DNA from: Blautia wexlerae | GTDB lineage: Bacteria; Bacillota; Clostridia; Lachnospirales; Lachnospiraceae | Reading direction: 5' to 3' | Assembly (NCBI RefSeq): GCF_013300825.1 | Contig: NZ_JAAIMY010000023.1 | Coordinates: 1 to 63,267 of the forward strand | DNA: 63,267 bases | In this document: in pieces, positions 6,633 to 14,623 of the stretch | How positions within the stretch are numbered: the first letter of the stretch is position 1 | Layout: the number at the start of each line of letters is the position of its first letter | Notes under the pieces: model-generated | What the model was told of the DNA's origin: nothing | Database searches by the model: none | What the model saw: only the letters and a program-made list of their open reading frames with translations | Program-made: the position numbers and the translations under genes

Positions 6633-8468
6633 CTACCATCCGAATGCGTCCCGGATCAAAGCTCCGGTTTCTCCGTCTATATAAAACAATTCCTGTTCTT
6701 CTGGTGAATCCTTCCATTGGTAAGGACAGCAAAAACTCCATACAGGCCTGTAAACAAGTCCATCTGCGGTTTCATCAATATAATATTTCAGGCGGATTTT
6801 CGTAACTGGAATCGTGATTGGTTCTGTTTTCTCCGTCGTGTCCTCTTCCGTAAAAAATCCGATTTTTCCTTCTTTTACATATTGTTCCACCGATTTCATA
6901 ATTTCTTCCATTGGAAGCATAGTAACTGTTTCTTTCTCTTTCACCTGAAGCGGGATCGGTATTTTGAAATAGCAGTCTTCAGGCTTGAGACCAAATCCTG
7001 TGCTTCCCTGATAATGATACTGAGAAAGTCCACCTGCCGGTATTCCATTCAACAGAACTTCTATGTCGTAATAATCATATCCTTCCGTCATGTCGCTAAT
7101 TGGTTTTCTTACAGAAGTTCCAGATAAATCAGCTTTGGAAAACAGTTGATTTATAATATTTAATTTCTCATCTTCCGTATTCTCGCCTAAAAATCCCATA
7201 TCTTTTTCACTTAATCCATCACACTCTATCATCCCATCCGAAATAAATAACTGCAGTCCTTTTTCTTTATTTTCCCAGACCGTTTCATCTGTTACAGATT
7301 TTTCCCATCCATCTTTCCCACCAAACCAGGAGCAGATGTCTTTCTCTGATATATTGCATTTTTTCAGAACTCCCTTTGAAACGTCATCAGTATTTCCGGT
7401 AATATCAGCTTCTATTGTAAGGGTTCCTGATTTCCCTGGCAGAGAAGCTGTTACATGGTTTTCCTTTACCTGCAACATTGTTTTCTCCGGATCATATTTT
7501 TCATTTACACTCGTAGTATTTGACGAACTTTCCAAATCTGTTGTGTTCTGCGTACCCTCACCCGAAGATGGTTCTACTCCGGTGTCAGCAGCCTGCAATT
7601 TCCCTTCTTTTCTATATTTTTCAATGATGTCCCTTACTTCATCCTTTAATGGAAGGGTTAACGTAAGAGTCTGAGGCGTATATCCTCTGTAAACGTCCTC
7701 CGCAGGAAGTGCATAAGAAACCCTTCCTTCTGAATCTGTAAAAGAACCAGTTTTAAAAATCTTTTCGTAAGCTTCAGCGTCTTTCCAGGTATAATAAATC
7801 TTACCGTCATAAACAGGATATGCCTGAATAGTCATGGAAAGTTCTATTTCAGAATCTTCTTTTAATATTTTCTCAATCAAAGCGTCATCATACAAAGTAA
7901 TATGCCCATAATAAAGATCTTCTCCTTCTATTTTATTCAAAGAAGCCAGTGCATCTTTTCCATTCACCGTTGCATGATCACGGCAAGTGATCATATAATT
8001 CTTTGCCTCATTGGAAGGTTCTCCCACAAAACTTAAACCGCCGCCATCAAAATACGCTTCTTTAACAGTCAGCATGGACTGATTCCAATCGACCGTCTCG
8101 GAAGTTATTGGATAAGAAGTAATATTTTCCACATTTTCTGCAGTTGACTCAGGTTCTGTGACAACCATTTGAGCTGCCTCCTGTTCAGCGACCCCCTGTT
8201 GTTCAAGTTCTTTATACAGTCGTCCGATATTTGTTGCAAGTACGCCAGTACTAACTCCTAATATAGCAGCTACCGGAAGAAGAATCCGAATTATTTTTTT
8301 CTTATTTCCTGAATTTTTCGTTCTTTCTCCATTTGTTTTTTTACTTAAAGCCCCCGTTGTTTTCTCGTCTGGGGAATTTAAAATTCCGCTCAGAACATCT
8401 TCCATGGCTTTATCAATATTTTCCGGTATTGCAGTTTCTTCTTTTAAAATCCTTCTGATTTCTTTCAT
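6633..8468 (-). CDS. Membrane-anchored anti-sigma factor-like protein
   Basis: The protein has 611 residues: a cytoplasmic N-terminus of about 55 residues, one transmembrane helix (about 59-79, IIRILLPVAAILGVSTGV) and a large extracytoplasmic part rich in beta-type sequence. Its end (YRPVWSFCCPYQW, FYIDGETGALI) resembles DUF6034-type exported domains. The gene starts 7 bases after the ECF sigma gene, so it is probably its membrane-bound inhibitor and signal receiver. The start ATG at 8468 is preceded by AGGAGGTGAG. The signal sensed is unknown. Confidence 0.7.
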   Translation of the reverse strand: MKEIRRILKEETAIPENIDKAMEDVLSGILNSPDEKTTGALSKKTNGERTKNSGNKKKIIRILLPVAAILGVSTGVLATNIGRLYKELEQQGVAEQEAAQMVVTEPESTAENVENITSYPITSETVDWNQSMLTVKEAYFDGGGLSFVGEPSNEAKNYMITCRDHATVNGKDALASLNKIEGEDLYYGHITLYDDALIEKILKEDSEIELSMTIQAYPVYDGKIYYTWKDAEAYEKIFKTGSFTDSEGRVSYALPAEDVYRGYTPQTLTLTLPLKDEVRDIIEKYRKEGKLQAADTGVEPSSGEGTQNTTDLESSSNTTSVNEKYDPEKTMLQVKENHVTASLPGKSGTLTIEADITGNTDDVSKGVLKKCNISEKDICSWFGGKDGWEKSVTDETVWENKEKGLQLFISDGMIECDGLSEKDMGFLGENTEDEKLNIINQLFSKADLSGTSVRKPISDMTEGYDYYDIEVLLNGIPAGGLSQYHYQGSTGFGLKPEDCYFKIPIPLQVKEKETVTMLPMEEIMKSVEQYVKEGKIGFFTEEDTTEKTEPITIPVTKIRLKYYIDETADGLVYRPVWSFCCPYQWKDSPEEQELFYIDGETGALIRDAFGW

Positions 8469-8474
8469 ATAGTC

Positions 8475-8966
8475 TCACCTCCTGATCACCTTTTTTAATT
8501 TTGCTCTTGCCCGGGAAAGTTTGGTTGATACGGTATTGCTGTTCATTTCAAGAAGGGCACTGATTTCCTTAACTGAAAATTCATCAAAATAATAGAGTTC
8601 CACGATTTTCCTACTTTCTTCATCCAGGCATAAAAGCAATTGTTTCCATTCACAGAGATTCAGTTCTTCACAATGTACACCTTCTGCAAAATCATCCAGT
8701 TCTGCTGCATGGTTCTTTTGGCGGAGAATGTCCTTGCACTCATTTATAAGGATCCGCATCAGCCAGGTTTTAAAATACTTCGGTTCTCTCAGTCTCTGTA
8801 TATTTTCATAGCAGGATAGGATTGTATTTTGCAGGGCATCAGCAATATCCTGCTCATCCCGAAGATAAATCCAGGCCGTCTTATACAGGCTCTGCTTATT
8901 CATCCGGATTAATCTGACAAATGCTTCTTTATCTCCATTTTTAGCTTCTGTTATTAAAGCATCCAT
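8475..8966 (-). CDS. ECF-type RNA polymerase sigma factor
   Basis: The protein has 163 residues with the two conserved parts only. Region 2 contains DEQDIADALQNTILSCYENI, KYFKTWLMRILINECKD; region 4 contains SRKIVELYYFDEFSVKEISALL and the recognition helix NTVSTKLSRARAKL. The ATG at 8966 has AGGAGGTAC. It resembles SigV-like ECF factors of clostridia. It should be held by the co-encoded membrane anti-sigma protein and released by an envelope signal. Confidence 0.9.
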   Translation of the reverse strand: MDALITEAKNGDKEAFVRLIRMNKQSLYKTAWIYLRDEQDIADALQNTILSCYENIQRLREPKYFKTWLMRILINECKDILRQKNHAAELDDFAEGVHCEELNLCEWKQLLLCLDEESRKIVELYYFDEFSVKEISALLEMNSNTVSTKLSRARAKLKKVIRR

Positions 8967-9037
8967 AAAGTACCTCCTTTTCTTCTTATAATTATTAGAC
9001 TTGAAAAACAGCCATTTGCTTTCAAGAAAAAATTTTT

Positions 9038-9075
9038 ATAAAAAACGCCATAGGTTTTCGATACCTATGGCGTGT
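9038..9075 (-). terminator. Terminator hairpin, copy 2 of a duplicated element
   Basis: This has the same hairpin as at 6563-6589 (stem 9046-9072) followed by a T run on the minus strand. It lies downstream of the small gene at 9251-9685 and upstream of the sigma operon promoter region. Confidence 0.8.
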
Positions 9076-9099
9076 GGATATAGGGAAAAGCTGCCTTTT

Positions 9100-9231
9100 T
9101 TATCGGCAGTGGAATATTTTCTGTGTTTGTGCCAGATCATCCAAGTCATATGAGTGAATTCCTAATGCTTCTAAATCCATTATCCATTCCTGAACTTCAT
9201 ATCCCAAAATATCTGCGAATATTTTTTTCAA
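9100..9231 (-). other. Possible 43-residue reading frame or gene remnant
   Basis: Directly after the stop of the small membrane protein gene an open frame runs from a TTG (9229-9231) to TAA (9100-9102). It encodes KKIFADILGYEVQEW, MDLEALGIHSYDLDDLAQ and a Cys-Arg end. The composition looks like real protein. The ribosome site is weak (AAAGAAA), so it may be the tail of a lost gene. I do not recognise it. Confidence 0.3.
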
Positions 9232-9250
9232 TATTTCTTTGTCTTATCAA

Positions 9251-9685
9251 TTATCTTGTATATGGTTCGGTGTCTTTTCCGTCATATACAAATACTTTTA
9301 TATCCGTATTTTCATCAACATCAGCATGGATGCCTACCGTGTATTCTTCATCTGTAACATTCATAAAAGAATAGCAGCCACCCGCAGGAATCCTGCCAGA
9401 TACGAGTTCCTGTTTTCCTTCGCAGAGCAAATACACAATAATGTCAAAATCGTTTCTGTTCTGAACCGTCAACACGCCTGTTTTGGATAAAATTTTTGCA
9501 TCGGAATATGTAATTACATAAGAATCAGGCGTTGACTCTTCCGCACAGGTTACAGAACAATCCCACTGTATCGCGGCATTTGCTTTTCGACAGGCTTCTG
9601 AAGACTTATATATTGAAAACATAATCATTGTACTTATAGCAACAATACTAATAATGCCCAACACTATTGTCACTTTTTTCTTCAC
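9251..9685 (-). CDS. Small membrane-anchored or exported protein, unknown function
   Basis: The protein has 144 residues if translation starts at the GTG at 9683-9685, which sits 8 bases after GGAGGTG. The overlapping ATG at 9689-9691 lies only 2 bases from that site and is less likely. The first 25 residues are basic then strongly hydrophobic (VTIVLGIISIVAISTMIMFSIY). The rest is a compact beta-type domain with two Cys close together (DCSVTC) that could form a disulfide, and a segment VQNRNDFDIIVYLLCEG suggesting an Ig-like or carbohydrate-binding fold. Similarity to known families is not evident. It stands alone between terminators. Confidence 0.65.
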   Translation of the reverse strand: MKKKVTIVLGIISIVAISTMIMFSIYKSSEACRKANAAIQWDCSVTCAEESTPDSYVITYSDAKILSKTGVLTVQNRNDFDIIVYLLCEGKQELVSGRIPAGGCYSFMNVTDEEYTVGIHADVDENTDIKVFVYDGKDTEPYTR

Positions 9686-9843
9686 AACCATCACCTCCAC
9701 ACACAATTCAATTTGTTGCCCATATGATATCATACCTTTTCTTCAATTACATTACCTAATTTTAATACACGGCATAATTCCCTCCGGCAGATTGGAAACA
9801 CATTAATTAAAGCCGTCTGGCAGAACACAAAGGGCAATAAAGA

Positions 9844-9877
9844 ACAGGAGCCAACTGCATTACAACTTAGCTCCTGT
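9844..9877 (-). terminator. Hairpin downstream of the L,D-transpeptidase remnant
   Basis: ACAGGAGC (9844-9851) and GCTCCTGT (9870-9877) form an 8-bp stem. The minus strand continues TCTTTATTG, a weak T tract. It probably ended the transcript of the former L,D-transpeptidase gene. Confidence 0.5.
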
Positions 9878-9899
9878 CCTGTACATCTTGAATATAGAA

Positions 9900-10200
9900 T
9901 TAGTAAAAACAAATTATCGGGACATCATACTGAATAAGACTGCAAAGCTGTCCGGCATTTTCCGGGGGAAGATTGATGCATCCATGAGAACCACCTGTAA
10001 GATATCTGTCACCACCAAAATATGGCTGCCAGTCTGCATCATGAAAGCCAATTCCTCCATTGAATGGCATCCAGTACGTTACCGGCTGTTCATAAGAATA
10101 GGTTCCATTTGCTGTCATTTCACCTCGCAGCACAGACGGACTGCTCTTTGAATCCAGTGTGAATATTCCAGGGGGTGTTTTTCTGTCCGGATATCCGGGT
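9900..10200 (-). pseudogene. L,D-transpeptidase (YkuD) catalytic domain, 5'-truncated
   Basis: The open stretch encodes YPDRKTPPGIFTLDSK, PVTYWMPFNGGIGFHDADW and the active-site motif TGGSHGCINLPPENA, which contain the His and Cys of YkuD-type transpeptidases (3-3 peptidoglycan cross-linking). The family normally has a signal or membrane anchor and a long N-terminal part; these are missing. Upstream the frame meets stop codons where it abuts the AraC fragment. The internal ATG at 10131-10133 could at most yield 77 residues. The gene is a relic. Confidence 0.75.
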
Positions 10201-10528
10201 GTAAATTCTTCGATGTGATTACTGGATTATCAGGGCATGATTTCTGAAGAGTATCTGCAAACTGTCCTGTCAGCGTCATCCCTGCTCACAGATACCAGCC
10301 TCTGTTTATCCCTGGTGAAAACACCTGATAATGGTGGATCACATCCGGAAAGATTACTGCAAAGTCCCCCTTATCCATATGATACAGTTCCTGCCCCATC
10401 CCAAGCTCCAGGGTTCCTTCTGTAATATATATAAATTCTATGGAATTATGAAGGTGTGGGGAAGCATGTCTGGACGTTTTACTTCTAAAATGAAGGTTTT
10501 CTTTCTTCTCCTCATATACAGGAAACAT
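10188..10528 (-). pseudogene. AraC-family regulator, N-terminal cupin fragment with in-frame stop
   Basis: From a good start (AAAGGAGATCAGGTAA before the ATG at 10528) the frame encodes a cupin-type AraC sensor domain: HLHNSIEFIYITEGTLEL, YHMDKGDFAVIFPDVIHHY. A TGA at 10286-10288 stops it after 80 residues, but the same frame continues with LTGQFADTLQKSCPDNPV and KNLHPDI, typical of the linker to the DNA-binding domain. The homology ends at about 10188 where the L,D-transpeptidase fragment begins in another frame. The HTH domain is lost. Confidence 0.7.
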
Positions 10529-10642
10529 TTACCTGATCTCCTTTTTGCAAGATTTGTCTGTTTTTTCTTTCTATTTGGCAGGAAATACCGGTCAACCTGC
10601 TTTATAATACAGCCATAAGATAAAGAAAGGGAGGAAAAGACA

Positions 10643-10714
10643 ATGAAAAGATTTAAAGCTTATATCGAATATGTAATGAACTTTTATGCCAACTATTACA
10701 GATTTTACCGGTAA
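10643..10714 (+). CDS. 23-residue peptide gene, unknown function
   Basis: An ATG at 10643 follows AAAGGGAGG at an ideal distance and opens a 24-codon frame ending in TAA. The peptide (MKRFKAYIEYVMNFYANYYR, then FYR) is basic at both ends, very rich in aromatic residues (six Tyr, three Phe) and would be amphipathic. A TATAAT box lies in the 40 bases upstream, but no convincing -35. The transcript would end at the terminator at 10872-10918. It is divergent from the AraC-like relic. The strong ribosome site argues for translation; the function is unknown. Confidence 0.45.
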   Translation: MKRFKAYIEYVMNFYANYYRFYR

Positions 10715-10871
10715 GTGCAAAATATGGCTTCCGGATATAACCCGGAATCTGTATTTGCAGTTCATGTAGACCTTGTAATCAATAATTTCAGTATACGCTA
10801 GAATCCGTTTCCTGTACATGAACAGGATGCGTTAATATATAAACAAAATTTCATAGTTGGCAGACTTAGCC

Positions 10872-10918
10872 AAAAAGAACCGATATCATATCATGCAAAG
10901 ACTGTATCGGTTCTTTTT
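10872..10918. terminator. Bidirectional intrinsic terminator
   Basis: AAAAAGAACCGATA (10872-10885) pairs with TATCGGTTCTTTTT (10905-10918), giving T tracts on both strands. It serves the short plus-strand transcript and the convergent anti-sigma gene. The stretch 10715-10871 before it shows no further gene, only a small palindrome near 10804-10828. Confidence 0.85.
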
Positions 10919-10974
10919 GTATTTTCTCATTATCTAATTATGGGAGGATTTTTCTATATCACCGAAAAAAACTT

Positions 10975-12081
10975 TTATTCCCGCACTTCAAGCCACTGGT
11001 CAATGTTCCCAAAATGTACCGCCTGCAGGTTATCTACATCAACCAGTTGCGGGAAGCTGTTTCTGATGATCATGACACCATTTTCCTTATCCTGTTTTTC
11101 TCCACCGCCAGCGATGCCTCCCATGGTCAGATTGAGTGTTAAAACCGTTCCATCTTTATAACGCACCTGGTCAATATTAGCTCTGCCATAAAGATCCATG
11201 CCATAATCTGTACCTGTGTACTCAAACTTGTTTTTCTCATCTTCATACACCTTCATAGCTTCATCATAATCAAGATATAATGACCATAAAAGGGGCGTTA
11301 CTTCCATTTTTTTCACTGTGATTTCATAACCTCCAAAATCACATTTCCGGTTCACTTCCAGAGTTGTCGGAGGCTTTACTGCACCCAGAGTCCATTTAAA
11401 ATCCCATGTTCCATCTGTAATAACAGTCTTATCATAATCCCCTTCCTCCGTAAGATTCTTCAATGTGATTTCTACAGTTTTATTACTCAGATTATAATCA
11501 CTGTCATAAGAAATCCCTGCTGTGAAATATTTAGAATGTGCCGAATCCTGATCATAGTTCAGCAGATTATCCTGGCTCACACCTGTACTCAGGCTTCCAA
11601 ATCTGTCACCATCTTCTGCATATACTTCTTTTCCATCAATTTTAAAATGTGTCATCTCCTCAAAAGAAGTATGATCAGTCATAGAAATACTGTCCTCTGT
11701 TTTCACTTCAAAAAAAGCATACAGGAATCCCTGATCCTGAATAGAATCTGTCAGGGTAACCGTCACACCATTTTGTGTTACAGACTGGTCTATATTCTGA
11801 ATATAGTTTGATTCCTGCATCGTTTCCTGCTGTTCCTCAGAGGGTTCCAATCTTTTTAACAGATGGTCATTCCATTTAAAGAACTCTTTTGCCGCCACTG
11901 TTACTCCCATGCCTGTACAGATCACTGCTGCTGCAATCAGTAATCGGCCACTGAATCTTTTTCTTTTATATTTTTTATCAACTGCATCTGCCTGCTCAAT
12001 ATGTCTCAGTGTCTCTTCAAATTTATCATGAAAATCCTGTGGTACTTCCGGTGCTATATTATTCCATTTGTTCTCTAACAT
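10975..12081 (-). CDS. DUF4179-type anti-sigma factor
   Basis: The protein has 368 residues with a cytoplasmic N-terminus of about 43, one transmembrane helix (about 44-66, LLIAAAVICTGMGVTVAA) and an extracytoplasmic DUF4179-like domain, recognisable from SVTQNGVTVTLTDSIQDQGFLYAFFEV and following beta-rich sequence. Such proteins hold a cognate ECF sigma factor at the membrane. The ATG at 12081 overlaps the end of the sigma gene by 7 bases, indicating coupled translation. Confidence 0.8.
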   Translation of the reverse strand: MLENKWNNIAPEVPQDFHDKFEETLRHIEQADAVDKKYKRKRFSGRLLIAAAVICTGMGVTVAAKEFFKWNDHLLKRLEPSEEQQETMQESNYIQNIDQSVTQNGVTVTLTDSIQDQGFLYAFFEVKTEDSISMTDHTSFEEMTHFKIDGKEVYAEDGDRFGSLSTGVSQDNLLNYDQDSAHSKYFTAGISYDSDYNLSNKTVEITLKNLTEEGDYDKTVITDGTWDFKWTLGAVKPPTTLEVNRKCDFGGYEITVKKMEVTPLLWSLYLDYDEAMKVYEDEKNKFEYTGTDYGMDLYGRANIDQVRYKDGTVLTLNLTMGGIAGGGEKQDKENGVMIIRNSFPQLVDVDNLQAVHFGNIDQWLEVRE

Positions 12082-12617
12082 GACATTTTCCCCTTTCCTG
12101 TTATTCTCTTTGATAGTTTGCTGTTTTTCCCAGGCATCGGTCTTTTCTCTTCTTCATCGGATAACTGTGCTTTCAAAAACTCTCTTGCACGGGAAAGTCT
12201 GCTTTTAATCGTTCCTTCCGGAATATCCAGAGCCTCACTGATCTCTTTCTGTGAGAATCCTTCTAAATAATACAATGTTACCAAAATCCTCAGATCCTCC
12301 GGAAGTTCCATAATCGCCATATACAGATGACTGTATCTGTCCTCCTCAGTCAGCCTCATATTGTCCATATATTCTTCATATGGAATAACATTTTTTCTTT
12401 TCCGAAGAATCCCATTGCATTCATTGATCAATATCTTTGTGATCCATGTTCGAAAATACTTTTCTTTCTTTAAGGTGGGAAGTTTCTCATATGCCTTAAG
12501 AATTGTTTCCTGCACAGCATCCCCACAATCAGAGTCATTCTTCAGAATGGACTTTGATATATGATACAGCATGGCTTCTGCATCCCGAACCTCCTTAATA
12601 AATACATCTTTTGTCAT
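12075..12617 (-). CDS. ECF-type RNA polymerase sigma factor
   Basis: The protein has 180 residues. Region 2 is DCGDAVQETILKAYEKLPTL and KYFRTWITKILINECNG; region 4 is LRILVTLYYLEGFSQKEISEAL with the helix GTIKSRLSRAREFLK. A basic C-terminal tail of about 25 residues (PGKNSKLSKRITGKGK) is longer than in the other ECF factor of this window. The start at 12617 follows AAAGGAGAAG. It is the partner of the downstream DUF4179 protein. Confidence 0.9.
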   Translation of the reverse strand: MTKDVFIKEVRDAEAMLYHISKSILKNDSDCGDAVQETILKAYEKLPTLKKEKYFRTWITKILINECNGILRKRKNVIPYEEYMDNMRLTEEDRYSHLYMAIMELPEDLRILVTLYYLEGFSQKEISEALDIPEGTIKSRLSRAREFLKAQLSDEEEKRPMPGKNSKLSKRITGKGKMSC

Positions 12618-12823
12618 AACTTTGTCTTCTCCTTTTGTCCAGCCGGATTACTACACGTGTTTACTTTTTACTTTTACACTAATTAGATGCATAGGGAAGA
12701 GGATTGGTTCTCATAAAATTATCTCAGGATTTTGTAACTTAAAAAATACAATTTGCACATATACAATGATACAATAAAAATATAAAAATTATAGCAATTC
12801 CTACACGAAAGGGGTCATGTTTT

Positions 12824-13672
12824 ATGAGAAAAAGAAACAATTTTATTTCTGTGCTTACCATGTTTCTGGCAATTGGTTTTGTAATTATTTTTTCCAGACC
12901 CGTAAAAGCAGCGGCAGATGTGGTCCTATTAAAAGCAAATCGGACATACACAGCATATGATGTTACCGGTGATGGAACGAAAGATAAAATCAGAATCAGA
13001 GCAGCCAATCAAACCGACGATGAAACATATACATCACTTACTGTATCGGTTAATGGAAAAACAGCTTACAGATTAAAAAATACACGTTTTTATAATGTTA
13101 TAGCAAATATTTATACATTGAAAAATGGACAGCCGTTTTTATATCTCTATGCACCGGCTGATAATGGTGACGGACCTGTATGTGCATTATTAAAATACAC
13201 AAACGGAAAGTTCAGAAAGGCCCTTGATTTCACTGAAATTATGGCAGGATACGGAAACCATCGCATAGGCGAAGTTACCAACTTAAAAGGAAATAAGATT
13301 GTAATTACAGAGAGCATCGTTTCTTATTCTCTTGGTATCAATGCAATTAATTTCACCTACAAATATGTCAATGGAAAATTTGTTCCGACAAGCAGATATG
13401 GCTCCTATAAAGAAATATATTCCGCAGACGGAAGCAGCCGATATTTCACAGTAAACAGTGATCTTCCGACATATACCAGACCAGATGCTACTGCGGTGAA
13501 CACGACACTGAAAACCGGATCATTAACAAAAATCATTAAATGCGCACTCATAAACGAAAAGATGTATATTCAGTTAGAATGCGATGGAGAAATCTACTGG
13601 ATTAAAGCGCTGGAAAATCCACCAATTTCTGATAACGAAAGACAATTTATGGAAGTTAGATATGCAGGATGA
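12824..13672 (+). CDS. Secreted protein of unknown function
   Basis: The 282-residue protein starts with a clear signal peptide (MRKRNNFISVLTMFLAIGFV, likely cleaved after VKAAA). The mature part has a repeat-like segment YDVTGDGTKDKIRI, similar to the calcium-binding VCBS/FG-GAP style of exported proteins. A beta-rich domain and a C-terminal SH3-like region (PDATAVNTTLKTGSLTKIIKCALINEKMYIQL) follow. The start follows AAAGGGGTC. It is divergent from the ECF sigma operon and could be a target of it; that is a guess from position only. Confidence 0.75.
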   Translation: MRKRNNFISVLTMFLAIGFVIIFSRPVKAAADVVLLKANRTYTAYDVTGDGTKDKIRIRAANQTDDETYTSLTVSVNGKTAYRLKNTRFYNVIANIYTLKNGQPFLYLYAPADNGDGPVCALLKYTNGKFRKALDFTEIMAGYGNHRIGEVTNLKGNKIVITESIVSYSLGINAINFTYKYVNGKFVPTSRYGSYKEIYSADGSSRYFTVNSDLPTYTRPDATAVNTTLKTGSLTKIIKCALINEKMYIQLECDGEIYWIKALENPPISDNERQFMEVRYAG

Positions 13673-13777
13673 TATCATACTCTCACTATTTTACAAAAAA
13701 ATCATAGGTTTAATTCCCAAAAGCCACCAAGAGATTTTTCTTCTCTCCTGGCAGCTTCTCTTCATTATATCATTAAA

Positions 13778-13910
13778 TTATTGTACAACACTCATGCTTT
13801 CATCGATCCAGTTCTGAACCATCGCAACACTTACTTTGAGATAGTGGGCTATTTTTTCAGCTTTCATTCCATCCGCAGCCATGGACAAAGCAGTTTCTTT
13901 TGCCTGTGGC
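13778..13910 (-). pseudogene. C-terminal remnant of an Rpn/PD-(D/E)XK nuclease family transposase
   Basis: The last 40 residues of this frame (AKETALSMAADGMKAEKIAH and VSVAMVQNWIDES) resemble the conserved tail of Rpn/YhgA-like nuclease-family transposase proteins common in Lachnospiraceae. Upstream sequence in the same frame is unrelated and hydrophobic, so only the 3' end survives. Confidence 0.5.
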
Positions 13911-14001
13911 ACCACGATTTCATAAAAATAGAATCCCAGATAGCCGATATTTTTCAACTTGATGATGACAATACTCCTGTATGAGAGATAAAGCCCAAAA
14001 G

Positions 14002-14052
14002 AAAAGCAGTTTGAACCGAGAGTAACTAACTCGATAATCAAGCTGCTTTTTT
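14002..14052. terminator. Intrinsic terminator after the SGNH hydrolase gene
   Basis: AAAAGCAGTTTGA (14002-14014) pairs with TCAAGCTGCTTTTTT (14038-14052). It lies just after the stop codon of the SGNH gene on the minus strand and can act on both strands. Confidence 0.7.
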
Positions 14053-14065
14053 CATATCACGTTAT

Positions 14066-14620
14066 TCAATTCATCAAGACTTCTGCAATTATCTCTGCTG
14101 CTATCTGGGAACCTTTTTCATTTGGATGGCACCCATCATCCGCATAAAGATTTACTTTATCTGAAAGTTCATAAAATTTCTTTCCAACATCTGCAATCAA
14201 AGTATGGTTTCTATCTGCTGCCAGGTGATAAGCTTCATACAGTTTCTGATACATCTCATCATAATCCATTCCAAAAGTTTCCAACTTCTTTCCTCCACGT
14301 TGATATGCCCAGGTCGCATAAAAAACTGGCTTTGCTCCATTCTCCCTGATCTTCTCACAGAGTTTTTCTGCATTTTCAAGGAAACTGGCTTTTGATGTAA
14401 TTGGACCATTGCTCATTTCCTGTAAAATGACAAAATCCCATTTTTCATTTTGCAAAGCTTCCTGTGTACGCTTTCCCATCTTTGTTTTCGGATTTAACTG
14501 CTCTGCCAATCGTGCCCCTCCACGGGTATGTTGCACAATCTCTGCACCGGTCAACTCATCCAACATGTCCGGCATATGATTTGCCGTTGTAAAACTGTTT
14601 CCTAACATCAATATTCTCAT
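14066..14620 (-). CDS. SGNH/GDSL-type hydrolase
   Basis: The protein has 184 residues. It opens with MRILMLGNSFT, in which the nucleophile Ser sits in the GNS block; the Gly and Asn blocks follow, and the catalytic Asp and His are in YADDGCHPNEKG. There is no signal peptide, so it is cytoplasmic. Members are esterases or deacylases, often acting on acetylated sugars. The gene begins 3 bases after the macrodomain gene, suggesting a shared deacetylation pathway. The substrate is unknown. Confidence 0.85.
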   Translation of the reverse strand: MRILMLGNSFTTANHMPDMLDELTGAEIVQHTRGGARLAEQLNPKTKMGKRTQEALQNEKWDFVILQEMSNGPITSKASFLENAEKLCEKIRENGAKPVFYATWAYQRGGKKLETFGMDYDEMYQKLYEAYHLAADRNHTLIADVGKKFYELSDKVNLYADDGCHPNEKGSQIAAEIIAEVLMN

Positions 14621-14623
14621 CTT

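Noticed and set aside
9730-9912. Minus-strand frame of 60 codons ending in CRVLKLGNVIEEKV
   Set aside because: Its end looks protein-like, but it runs through the hairpin at 9844-9877, has no ribosome site and no recognisable family; at most a tiny gene fragment.
12780-12823. Clear sigma-A promoter before the secreted protein gene
   Set aside because: Several TTG- and TACAAT-like words occur but none have a proper 16-18 base spacing.
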